From an uncultured Bacteroidales bacterium (GTDB taxonomy: Bacteria; Bacteroidota; Bacteroidia; Bacteroidales; Bacteroidaceae): 64,000 nucleotides of DNA. The stretch covers positions 23,247 through 87,246 of the forward strand of contig CACYBB010000019.1 in NCBI GenBank assembly GCA_902772585.1. The letters are read 5' to 3'. The notes below the pieces were generated by a model. That model saw only the letters and a program-made list of their open reading frames with translations, ran no database searches and was not told where the DNA came from. Position numbers and translations under genes: made by a program. Shown here one piece after another: positions 33,356 to 41,888 of the stretch (its first letter is position 1; every line of letters starts with the position of its first letter).

Positions 33356-35292
33356 GGAGACTACAATACTGGCTGTTGGCTATTAGCTGTTTGCTATTAG
33401 CTGTTGGATGTGCCCGCATGGGTTCACCCGATGGCGGATGGTACGATGACGATCCTCCTGTGGTCTTGGGCAGCATACCTGCCGACAAGGCTACAAACGT
33501 GAAAACCAAGAAGATAACCATCTACTTCGACGAATACATCAAACTCGCCGATGCCACCCAGAACGTCATCGTCTCCCCTCCGCAGTTAGAGATGCCAGAG
33601 ATACAGGCTAAGGGCAAGAAGATTGTTGTGGAATTGAAAGACACACTGAAGCCCGACATGACCTATACCATCGATTTCAGCGATGCCATCAGTGACAACA
33701 ATGAAGACAACCCGATGGGTAACTACACTTTTACCTTCTCGACAGGCCAACAGACCGATACCCTCGAAGTATCAGGTACGGTGCTCAGTGCTGAGAATCT
33801 GGACCCTGTATCAGGCATCCTCGTAGGATTGTATAACGACTTGGCAGACTCCGTCTTCAAGACCAAACCGCTATTGCGTGTAGCACGAACCGATGCCAAT
33901 GGACACTTCGTCATCAAGGGCATTGCTGATGGTGAATATCGCATCTATGCTCTGCAGGATGCTGATGGCAACTATAAATTCACGCAGAAGAGTGAGATGA
34001 TAGCCTTCTCGCACGAGACCTACAAGCCATATGTCAAGCCTGACATACGTCAGGACACCATCTGGCGCGACACATTGCATATCGACAGCATTGCACAGGT
34101 GCACTACATGCATTACTATCCAGATAACATCGTGCTGACAGCATTCCAGGAAACACAAACTGACCGTTACCTACTGAAGACAGAACGCAAGGATGCTGAC
34201 CGTATCAACATCTTCTTCAGTTATGGCAACGAGCAATTACCCATTATCCGCGGATTGAACTTCAACAGCGACGATGCCTTCATCATAGAAACCAACGCCA
34301 AGAAAGACTCTATCACCTATTGGTTGCGCGATACGTTGTTGGTCAACCAGGATACACTGTCGTTCGAGATGAACTACCTGATGACTGATACGCTGGGACA
34401 GTTGGTGTCAAAGACTGACACCATCGAAGCACTGGCCAAGACGCCCTACGCCAAACGCGTAAAGGCTCAACAGAAAGAATACGAGACATGGCTCAAGCAA
34501 CAGGAGAAGAAACGTAAGCGCGAGGAGCCTTACGACAGCATCTATCCAGCGAAGCCCTTGGAGCCCAAATATGCCGTACAGCAGGCTATGGACCCCAACC
34601 GTTCTATCTATATTGAGGTACCCACGCCACCTGCTAAACTGGACACGACAGGCATCCACCTCTATACAAAGATTGACACACTCTGGTATAATGCCAAATA
34701 CGAGTTCCGCCAGCGTGACAGTCTTCTGCGTGCCTATGAGCTTTTGGTCGACTGGCGACCAGGAGCAGAATATAGCTTTGAGGTCGACAGTGCTGCCATT
34801 ATTGATATCTATGGTTTAGCATGCAAGCCCTATAAACAAGGTATTAAGGTAAAGACGCTCGACGACTATGCGACCATCTTCCTAGACATCAGCGGATACA
34901 CAGACAGTGCTGCTGTCATCGTACAACTGCTGGACAAGAGTGACAAACCCCTGGCTCAGAGCAAGATGGAGTCTGACCACACGGCACCATTCTACTATGT
35001 AAGCCCTGGCACCTACTATGCTCGCGCTTTCGTCGATCGCAACGACAACGGAATATGGGACACAGGAAACTACGATGCTGACGTACAGGCAGAAAGTGTT
35101 TACTACTTCCCTCGTGAGATAGAGGCGAAGGCGAAGTTCGACATTACATTGGCATGGAATATGACACAACTGCCACTGAACCAGCAAAAACCGTCTGCAC
35201 TCAGCAAGAAAAAGAATGACAAGAAACGACAGAGAAAGAATCGCAATGCCGATCGTGCTGCGAAATTGGGAATACAGTATATCAAGAAGTAA
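33352..35292 (+). CDS. Ig-like (Big_5/SbsA) domain lipoprotein
   Basis: The 646-residue envelope protein has a lipoprotein signal (lipobox LAVGC, Cys about 20). An SbsA-type Ig-like domain at about 38-135 (IPADKATNVKTKKITIYFDE, then FTFSTG) is followed by a carboxypeptidase-regulatory-like beta domain (DANGHFVIKGIADGEYRIYALQD, about 180-210). A long mixed region ends with another beta-domain (YYVSPGTYYARAFVDRNDNG) and a Lys/Arg-rich C-terminus. The family is widespread in Bacteroidetes with unknown role, probably outer-membrane attached. It is translationally coupled to the GH3-like gene. Confidence 0.85.
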   Translation: MRRLQYWLLAISCLLLAVGCARMGSPDGGWYDDDPPVVLGSIPADKATNVKTKKITIYFDEYIKLADATQNVIVSPPQLEMPEIQAKGKKIVVELKDTLKPDMTYTIDFSDAISDNNEDNPMGNYTFTFSTGQQTDTLEVSGTVLSAENLDPVSGILVGLYNDLADSVFKTKPLLRVARTDANGHFVIKGIADGEYRIYALQDADGNYKFTQKSEMIAFSHETYKPYVKPDIRQDTIWRDTLHIDSIAQVHYMHYYPDNIVLTAFQETQTDRYLLKTERKDADRINIFFSYGNEQLPIIRGLNFNSDDAFIIETNAKKDSITYWLRDTLLVNQDTLSFEMNYLMTDTLGQLVSKTDTIEALAKTPYAKRVKAQQKEYETWLKQQEKKRKREEPYDSIYPAKPLEPKYAVQQAMDPNRSIYIEVPTPPAKLDTTGIHLYTKIDTLWYNAKYEFRQRDSLLRAYELLVDWRPGAEYSFEVDSAAIIDIYGLACKPYKQGIKVKTLDDYATIFLDISGYTDSAAVIVQLLDKSDKPLAQSKMESDHTAPFYYVSPGTYYARAFVDRNDNGIWDTGNYDADVQAESVYYFPREIEAKAKFDITLAWNMTQLPLNQQKPSALSKKKNDKKRQRKNRNADRAAKLGIQYIKK

Positions 35293-35315
35293 TTAAGAAT
35301 TAAGAGAAAACAGAT

Positions 35316-36122
35316 ATGAAACGATTCATCATTTTTTGGGTATTCAGCATGACGTTCCTGTCATCGTTTGCCCAGTGCGGAATTGAGAATAACGCCTTTA
35401 AGTCAGGCGAGTTCGTAGGCTACGACCTCTATTTCAACTGGAAGTTCGTATGGATGAAGGTAGGTACTGCCTCCATGTCGACTGTACAGTCGAGTTTCCA
35501 GGGACAGGATGCCTTCCGTTGCAGCCTCATCACCCGTGGTAACAGCAAACTGGACAATATGTTCATCATGCGCGACACACTGCTCAGCTACACCACGCTG
35601 GATCTTGCCCCACTCTACTATCGCAAGGGTGCCCGTGAAGGCAAACGCTACTATGTTGATGAGTTGTGGTACACCTATCCCAAAGGCAACTGTCACCTGA
35701 AACAGCACGAGATCAATAGTCGTGGTGAACACTATTGGAAGGAGTCTGAGTATAAAGACTGTCTCTACGACATGATGAGCATCTATCTGCGTGCTCGCAA
35801 CTTCGACGCTTCAAAGTTGAAGGTAGGCGATAAGATACCCTTGCCCATTGCTGATGCATCGAAGATTGCCAACTCATGGCTGAAATACAATGGTATCACC
35901 AATGTAAAGATGAAGAACAGTGACACGAAGTTCCGTTGTCTGGTATTTTCCTTCATCGAGCGCGAGGACGGTAAGAACCATGAGCTGATCCGTTTCTACA
36001 TCACTGACGACAAGAACCATCTGCCCGTACGTTTGGACATGTTCCTCTCTTTCGGTTCTGCCAAGGCTTACCTGACAGGCTACAAGGGATTGCGCAACCA
36101 GATGACCTCTAAGGTGGAATAA
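35316..36122 (+). CDS. DUF3108 domain secreted protein
   Basis: The 268-residue protein has a signal peptide (cleavage after about 19, SFAQC) and a single beta-rich DUF3108-type domain (KSGEFVGYDLYFNWKFVWMKVGTAS, quoted in part: GEFVGYDLYFNWKFVW). The family is predicted to be periplasmic or outer-membrane associated, with lipocalin-like beta structure. It follows the Ig-like lipoprotein by 23 nt and ends 6 nt before the helicase gene. Function unknown. Confidence 0.8.
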   Translation: MKRFIIFWVFSMTFLSSFAQCGIENNAFKSGEFVGYDLYFNWKFVWMKVGTASMSTVQSSFQGQDAFRCSLITRGNSKLDNMFIMRDTLLSYTTLDLAPLYYRKGAREGKRYYVDELWYTYPKGNCHLKQHEINSRGEHYWKESEYKDCLYDMMSIYLRARNFDASKLKVGDKIPLPIADASKIANSWLKYNGITNVKMKNSDTKFRCLVFSFIEREDGKNHELIRFYITDDKNHLPVRLDMFLSFGSAKAYLTGYKGLRNQMTSKVE

Positions 36123-36128
36123 TCAGCC

Positions 36129-39100
36129 GTGGATGTCTCCGAACTCTATGACCGCTGTGTAGAACTCACAGCGCTGGAACCATCGGCAGCGTCATTGCGT
36201 TTCATGCACGAGACGTTGGTGCTGACCTGTGGTGAGGCGTTGCGCGACACGCGTCAAGGGTTCGGTAATGTTTTCTCACAGGTTGACTATCTCTGCAAGC
36301 GTCATGGCATCGCCATGCGGTATCGCATCGCCATTCAGCAGATGCGTGTCCATTCCAATGGAAGAAAGTTGCAGAATGCTGACGACTGGCTGTACGACAT
36401 CCGGGCTTTGGCACTATTCATTTCTGCCGTCTTTAAAGTCGACATCCCGCATGAATTGTTGACGCAGCTACCTGCAGAATCACGCACTATTGTTGTTGCA
36501 CACCAGCCCAAGCAACAGGCTCTTCGTGGTGTGGTCACCAGTTGGGATGCCAGTTACATCTATGCTACCACCGCTGAAGGGGCTGTTTGCATTGACTATG
36601 TGGACTCTTTCGACAAAGAGACTGCGGGTACCCTGCTCACAGAGGGCATGCAGCTGAACCTGTTAGACTGTACTATCGATGGCACAACTGTCACCCCTTC
36701 CCTCATCGTCATTGAACCAGACTTCCTGGTAGACATCTCTGCGATAGCTTCCTGTTTCCAAGAATATGGTCACCATCCGCTCAGCTATCTGCTTAACAGG
36801 CTGAAACCCCGTGCCAACAGCCAGCAGATACTATTGGGTAACTTTGCGGGTACAGCACTCGACGACCTCATCAACCATCCCGACATCTCGTATGGAGAGA
36901 CTCTGCGTACGAGTTTCCGTGAACAAGCCATGCAATTCTGCACCTGCACGCCCTTCGACGGACAACGTTTTAAAGAGGAGAGTCGGCAGCAGGTGGCGAA
37001 CATTCAAGAGGCTGTCGACATCCTGTTCAGTGACTATAATCGTCAACATGCGCTACTGGAACCGTCGTTTGTCTGCGAACAGTTGGGATTGCAGGGACGT
37101 GTGGACCTGATGACCGATGACATGCGTCTGCTGGTGGAACAGAAGTCTGGCAAAAACTGGAACATTGAGTGTGGTGCATCCCAGCAACATAAGGAAGACC
37201 ACTACGTTCAGCTACTCTTATACTATGGTGTGTTGCGTGCCAACTTCCACTTATCACCCGATCAGGTGGATATCCGTCTGCTCTATTCCAAATACCCAGC
37301 CCATCAGGGACTTCTCGTCGTCAACTACTATCAGCAACTGTTCCATGAGGCTATTCGACTGCGCAACCGCATCGTAGCACAGGAGATAAACATTGCACGT
37401 CAGGGATTTGAGAACATCATCCCACTACTGCGTGCAGACCTCTTGCTGGAGAATCAGCAGAAGCGCACTTTCTTCGACCAGTATATCCGTGGTGATGTGG
37501 AACAGATTATTCTGCCATTCCACCAGCTACCTGCTGATGAGCGTGACTATGTGGAGCGAATGCTCACCTTCGTCTATCGTGAACAACTGGCACAAAAGGT
37601 GGGTGTGCAGGAGGGACAAGGTGGCGCCACCAGCGACCTGTGGAACATGCCACTCAGCGAGAAACTAGAAACGGGCAACATCCTGATGGGAACCATTGTC
37701 GACAAATCGCTGAACACGGTAGTATTAGCAGTAGATACCGCTGAAGTATTGCCCAATTTCCGCAGAGGCGATATGGTTTATCTCTATCACTACGACCAAA
37801 CGCCTGATGTGCGTAACAGCATCTTATACAAAGGAACTCTTGTCAGTCTTTCCGACCAGGAGACGACCATCCGTCTGAATGAACGTCAGCAGAATCCGCA
37901 CATCTTTGGCGAAGGGCATTATGCTGTAGAGCATGCATCATCAGATGTAGGTACTACGTCTGCATTGCGTGCCGTATTCTCTTTCTGCTCAGCATCGTCT
38001 AGTAAGCGTAATTTGCTGTTAGGCAAACGAACACCAAAGAAGAACCATACGATAACGCTATCGCACACCTATCATCCACATTACGACGAAATCATTCTCA
38101 AGGCAATGCAGGCCAAAGACTATTTCCTGCTGCAAGGTCCTCCAGGAACAGGCAAGACGTCTATGGCCCTCCGCTTTCTGGTAGAGGAAGCATTAACCTC
38201 TTCCATCAGCCGTCAGTCATCTTCCATTTTACTGACCGCCTACACGCATCGCGCTGTCGATGAGATTTGTGACATGCTGGTCAATGCCGGACAGGATTTC
38301 TTACGCATTGGTAGTGAAGATGCCTGTGACCCTCGTTTTGCAGACCATCTACTTGACAAGCGGATGGGTGAACGGCCACAACTCAGCGACATCCGTCAGC
38401 AACTGCAACAGATGCGCATCATTGTTGCGACCACCTCTACCCTGCAAGCCCGTCCTTTCTTATTCCAACTGAAGCACTTCTCACTATGCATTGTCGATGA
38501 GGCTTCGCAGATTTTGGAACCAAATATCATAGGGATACTCCTCTCTGAGCAGGTAGAGCGCTTCATCCTTATCGGAGACCACAAGCAACTTCCTGCCGTT
38601 GTCGTACAACCAGACGACGACCCGCGTCTTCGCGACTGTCGTCGTTCGCTATTCGAACGACTGCTACAACAGGAGCGACAGGCTGGACGAACCGACTTCG
38701 TGGGACTGCTGCGCTATCAGGGACGCATGCACCCTGACATTGCACAGTTCCCCAACGACTTCTTCTATCGTCGCGAGCATCTATCACCTGTTCCCTGCCC
38801 TCACCAGTTGGAGGAACAGTTAGATTACATTGAGCCTTCAGAAGATGCCCTAGACGAGAAACTCAAGCAGCACCGCGTGCTCTTTTTACCCAGTGAAACG
38901 AGGATTACCGATGCCACTAACCTCTCTGATAAAGTGAACGAGGAAGAGGCACATATTGTTGCAGACCTTCTGCGCCGTATCTATCGACAATATGGTGCTG
39001 ACCGTTTTGATCCGAACCGTACGGTAGGAGTCATCGTTCCCTATCGCAACCAGATAGCGATGATACGCCGCGAAATTGCGCAGTTGGGGTTGCCCCAATT

Positions 39101-39359
39101 GGAACAGATTAGCATCGACACCGTTGAGCGCTACCAAGGTTCACAACGTGATGTCATCATCTATTCGTTTACTGTTCAGCGTCCCTACCAACTCGACTTT
39201 CTGACAGCCAACTGCTTCCAGGAGGACGGATACACCATAGATCGCAAGCTCAATGTGGCTATGACACGTGCCCGTAAGCAACTCATCATGACGGGAAATG
39301 CACCTTTATTGCAGCGAAATAAGATTTTTTCTGCACTTATCGCACGTTATTCCATATAA
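36129..39359 (+). CDS. Dna2-like nuclease-helicase (superfamily 1)
   Basis: The 1076-residue protein appears to combine two activities. A Cas4/RecB-like PD-(D/E)xK nuclease region lies at about 245-345 (GRVDLMTDDMRLLVEQK, with Asp about 326 and E-x-K about 336-338). An SF1B helicase occupies the C-terminal half: Walker A GPPGTGKTS near 670, VDEASQILEP near 788, GDHKQLPAV near 817, RYQGSQRDVII, and NVAMTRARKQLI at the end. Homologues process DNA ends or Okazaki flaps. The start is a GTG at 36129, directly after the previous stop; no in-frame ATG lies nearby. It is not linked to CRISPR or restriction genes. Confidence 0.87.
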   Translation: MDVSELYDRCVELTALEPSAASLRFMHETLVLTCGEALRDTRQGFGNVFSQVDYLCKRHGIAMRYRIAIQQMRVHSNGRKLQNADDWLYDIRALALFISAVFKVDIPHELLTQLPAESRTIVVAHQPKQQALRGVVTSWDASYIYATTAEGAVCIDYVDSFDKETAGTLLTEGMQLNLLDCTIDGTTVTPSLIVIEPDFLVDISAIASCFQEYGHHPLSYLLNRLKPRANSQQILLGNFAGTALDDLINHPDISYGETLRTSFREQAMQFCTCTPFDGQRFKEESRQQVANIQEAVDILFSDYNRQHALLEPSFVCEQLGLQGRVDLMTDDMRLLVEQKSGKNWNIECGASQQHKEDHYVQLLLYYGVLRANFHLSPDQVDIRLLYSKYPAHQGLLVVNYYQQLFHEAIRLRNRIVAQEINIARQGFENIIPLLRADLLLENQQKRTFFDQYIRGDVEQIILPFHQLPADERDYVERMLTFVYREQLAQKVGVQEGQGGATSDLWNMPLSEKLETGNILMGTIVDKSLNTVVLAVDTAEVLPNFRRGDMVYLYHYDQTPDVRNSILYKGTLVSLSDQETTIRLNERQQNPHIFGEGHYAVEHASSDVGTTSALRAVFSFCSASSSKRNLLLGKRTPKKNHTITLSHTYHPHYDEIILKAMQAKDYFLLQGPPGTGKTSMALRFLVEEALTSSISRQSSSILLTAYTHRAVDEICDMLVNAGQDFLRIGSEDACDPRFADHLLDKRMGERPQLSDIRQQLQQMRIIVATTSTLQARPFLFQLKHFSLCIVDEASQILEPNIIGILLSEQVERFILIGDHKQLPAVVVQPDDDPRLRDCRRSLFERLLQQERQAGRTDFVGLLRYQGRMHPDIAQFPNDFFYRREHLSPVPCPHQLEEQLDYIEPSEDALDEKLKQHRVLFLPSETRITDATNLSDKVNEEEAHIVADLLRRIYRQYGADRFDPNRTVGVIVPYRNQIAMIRREIAQLGLPQLEQISIDTVERYQGSQRDVIIYSFTVQRPYQLDFLTANCFQEDGYTIDRKLNVAMTRARKQLIMTGNAPLLQRNKIFSALIARYSI

Positions 39360-39365
39360 AATATG

Positions 39366-39373
39366 TATCTTTG
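39366..39373 (+). promoter_or_regulatory. -7 box TATCTTTG just before the ABC ATPase start
   Basis: A perfect TAnnTTTG box ends only 4 nt before the ATG at 39378. If used, the transcript would begin at or next to the start codon, giving a leaderless or nearly leaderless mRNA. The -33 region is weak. Confidence 0.5.
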
Positions 39374-39377
39374 CAGC

Positions 39378-40160
39378 ATGAGGGGAAGCGTCATACTACA
39401 AGACCTAAGCATCGGATACACTATCAAAGGCAAAAAAAAGACCGTTGCCCAGCGGCTGAGCGCTACGATATGTAGCGGTGAGCTGACTTGCCTGTTGGGA
39501 AGAAATGGTATTGGCAAGTCGACGCTATTGCGTACGCTGTCCGCTTTTCTGCCTGCACTGGATGGTGATGTACTCTTGCAAGGTAAGTCCCTCACCACTT
39601 ATTCTGACCAAGAACGCAGTCAGCTGATAGGAGTGGTACTGACAGAAAAACCACATGTCAGGAATATGACCGTTGATGAGATGGTAGCCATGGGACGTGC
39701 TCCCTATACAGGTTTCTGGGGTATGATGTCAAAAGACGACCAACGCATCGTTGATGAGTCCATCCAACTGGTAGGTATAGAATCGTTACGTCAGCGGCTG
39801 GTACAGTCGCTGAGCGATGGTGAACGCCAAAAGGTGATGATTGCCAAAGCGCTGGCCCAGCAGACACCCATCATCTATCTCGATGAACCGACAGCATTCC
39901 TCGACTACCCCAGCAAAGTGGAACTGCTACAGTTGCTGAGACGTCTGGCGCATGACGAACAGAAGACCATCTTCCTGTCGACACACGACGTTGAAATCTC
40001 CCTACAGTTGGCAGACACTCTCTGGCTGATGACCACAGAGCAACTGCGTGTCGGTACGCCACGACAATTGGCAACAGGAGGGGTACTCAGTCGTTTTGTA
40101 GAAAGTGATGGCATCGTCTTCGACAACAATAGCCTGACGCTAAGAGTTGTCAAAACATAA
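39378..40160 (+). CDS. ABC transporter ATP-binding protein, FecE/BtuD type
   Basis: The roughly 260-residue ATPase has Walker A GRNGIGKST, Q-loop region, the VRNMTVDEMVAMGRAPYTGF segment typical of siderophore/cobalamin importers, signature LSDGERQKVMIA, Walker B IIYLDEPTAFLD and the H-loop STHDVEIS. No permease or binding protein is adjacent, so it must pair with partners encoded elsewhere. The ATG at 39378 was preferred over 39363, since the latter lies upstream of the -7 box. The CobD-like gene downstream suggests a corrinoid link (inference); iron-siderophore uptake is the alternative. Confidence 0.87.
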   Translation: MRGSVILQDLSIGYTIKGKKKTVAQRLSATICSGELTCLLGRNGIGKSTLLRTLSAFLPALDGDVLLQGKSLTTYSDQERSQLIGVVLTEKPHVRNMTVDEMVAMGRAPYTGFWGMMSKDDQRIVDESIQLVGIESLRQRLVQSLSDGERQKVMIAKALAQQTPIIYLDEPTAFLDYPSKVELLQLLRRLAHDEQKTIFLSTHDVEISLQLADTLWLMTTEQLRVGTPRQLATGGVLSRFVESDGIVFDNNSLTLRVVKT

Positions 40161-40195
40161 CTGCATCATAACGAAAGACCTAAAACAAAAAGAGA

Positions 40196-41221
40196 ATGAT
40201 AGACGGACACGGAGATGATAGATATCGCTATGATGACCTGGTGAAGATGAATTTCAGCTCCACCATCTTTCAGCATGCTGACCATAGTGCGCTGAAGGAA
40301 TATCTGATGGAACATTTTGATGTCATCACCAATTATCCAGAATCCCAACCACGACAGTTGGAGAAATTGATAGCCAAGCAATTGGGTATCACACCCGAGA
40401 GTGTGCTTGTCACCAATGGTGCCACTGAGGCTATCTACATCATCGCCCAACTGTTTCACAATAGCTGTTCCATCATTCCTCAGCCAACCTATTCGGAGTA
40501 TGCCGACGCCTGTCGACTGAATAAACACCTCATTACTTACGAGAATAACGATGACATGACAACCCTTCCGAAAGACCGTATGTATTGGGTATGCAACCCC
40601 AACAACCCGTCAGGAAACGTGCTGAAGAAAGGATTTGTTGACTATGTGGTACGCCGTTCGCCACGCTATACCTTTGTCATCGACCAGTCATACGGCACCT
40701 TCACTAGAGAACCACTACTCGAAGCTCACGAAGTCCAGGGACTACCCAACGTAATACTGATTCATTCACTAAGCAGGAAATATAGTGTTCCCGGTTTGCG
40801 ATTGGGTTATATTACTGCTCACCCCAGCACCATTCTGTTACTGCGTGCTTTACGTCATCCGTGGTCTATTCCTGCACTAAGCATTGAGGCTGGAAAATTC
40901 CTCGTTCAGCACGGACTGCCTGCCGTCAGCGATATCAACGCATATCTCATGGAGACGCAACGACTACGTAGTGAACTAAGAAAAATTGAAGGCATGCGTA
41001 TCTTTGAGACCAAGACCAACTACATGCTTTGCGACCTAAAGGACACCACTGGGGCTGCACTGAAAAGCTACCTCATCCACGAACACGGCATACTGATTCG
41101 CGACTGCTACAACTTCTACGGACTCTTCAGCGGACATTTCCGCATCTCTGCCCAACTACCAGAAGAGAACGATGCCTTGATAGCTGCCATCCGGCAGTTC
41201 GTAGCAGAGAAAAAGTCGTAA
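40196..41221 (+). CDS. CobD/HisC-like class I aminotransferase
   Basis: The 341-residue fold-type I PLP enzyme has the TNGATEAIY phosphate-binding segment, NPNNPSGN, and the PLP lysine in HSLSRKYSVPGLRLGY. The N-terminal DGHGDDRYRYDD recalls the HGG(D/N) start of CobD-type threonine-phosphate decarboxylases, which make the aminopropanol arm of cobalamin. Histidinol-phosphate aminotransferase is the alternative, but the his operon is absent here. It lies 35 nt after a BtuD/FecE-type ATPase, consistent with corrinoid metabolism. Confidence 0.82.
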   Translation: MIDGHGDDRYRYDDLVKMNFSSTIFQHADHSALKEYLMEHFDVITNYPESQPRQLEKLIAKQLGITPESVLVTNGATEAIYIIAQLFHNSCSIIPQPTYSEYADACRLNKHLITYENNDDMTTLPKDRMYWVCNPNNPSGNVLKKGFVDYVVRRSPRYTFVIDQSYGTFTREPLLEAHEVQGLPNVILIHSLSRKYSVPGLRLGYITAHPSTILLLRALRHPWSIPALSIEAGKFLVQHGLPAVSDINAYLMETQRLRSELRKIEGMRIFETKTNYMLCDLKDTTGAALKSYLIHEHGILIRDCYNFYGLFSGHFRISAQLPEENDALIAAIRQFVAEKKS

Positions 41222-41267
41222 TTTCTTATATTTTATGGTATTGGGATAAAGAAAAAGAGAGAAATAC

Positions 41268-41298
41268 TTGCAGGTTTCGCAGAAAATGCGTACCTTTG
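41268..41298 (+). promoter_or_regulatory. Promoter TTG-N20-TACCTTTG for rimP-nusA-infB
   Basis: A -33 TTG (41268-41270) and -7 TACCTTTG (41291-41298) are 20 nt apart. The leader before rimP is about 85 nt and contains a stem-loop. Confidence 0.75.
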
Positions 41299-41311
41299 CA
41301 CCCGTTCAGAG

Positions 41312-41341
41312 GAATGAGGGGTTCGCAAGAGCCTCTCATTC
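41312..41341 (+). promoter_or_regulatory. Leader stem-loop upstream of rimP
   Basis: A 10-bp stem (GAATGAGGGG with CCTCTCATTC, one G-T pair) has a 10-nt loop and is followed by a short T-rich stretch. Its position right after the transcription start is suitable for attenuation or mRNA stabilisation; neither can be told from sequence. Confidence 0.5.
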
Positions 41342-41389
41342 TTTCAATTTATCAAGTTTTGCAATCTTGTTTTAATTAACAAAATAGAT

Positions 41390-41860
41390 ATGATAGACAA
41401 AAACGTCATTAAGACAACAGTTGAGGAGTGGCTCGAGAAGGGCGACTATTATTTGGTAGATGTAGAGATGACTGGCGATGACCGCATCGTCATTGAGATT
41501 GACCATGCTGATGGAGTATGGATTGAAGATTGTGCTGACCTGAGCCGCTTCTTGCAGGAGAAGCTTGGCGAAGAGCTTGGCGACTATGAATTGGAGGTAG
41601 GCTCTGCCGGTATCGGCCAGCCGTTTAAAGTACTGCAGCAGTACAAGAACCATATTGGTAAGGAGGTAGAGGTATTGCAGAACGATGGCATCAAAGTTCA
41701 GGGCATACTTAAGGCCGTCAGTGACGACAACACGTTTGTGGTCACCGTCAAGGAAAAACAACACCAGGAAGGCAAGAAGCGCCCCGTGTTGGTAGAGGTC
41801 GATAAGACTTACAAAACTAGTGACGTAAAGTACTGCAAGTACCAGCTCAATTTCAAATGA
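41390..41860 (+). CDS. rimP: Ribosome maturation factor RimP
   Basis: Needed for 30S subunit maturation. The 156-residue product has the N-terminal alpha/beta domain (YYLVDVEMTGDDRIVIEID), the DCADLSRFLQEKL helix, the conserved YELEVGSAGIGQPF (SSPGLDRPL in other phyla), and a C-terminal SH3-like barrel. First gene of the rimP-nusA-infB operon, a very widely conserved order. Confidence 0.94.
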   Translation: MIDKNVIKTTVEEWLEKGDYYLVDVEMTGDDRIVIEIDHADGVWIEDCADLSRFLQEKLGEELGDYELEVGSAGIGQPFKVLQQYKNHIGKEVEVLQNDGIKVQGILKAVSDDNTFVVTVKEKQHQEGKKRPVLVEVDKTYKTSDVKYCKYQLNFK

Positions 41861-41888
41861 AAGATTAAAAATTAAAAATAAAAATATT

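Noticed and set aside
36129-39359. Part of a CRISPR or restriction defence island
   Set aside because: The Cas4/RecB-like region belongs to a helicase fusion, and the neighbours are envelope and housekeeping genes.
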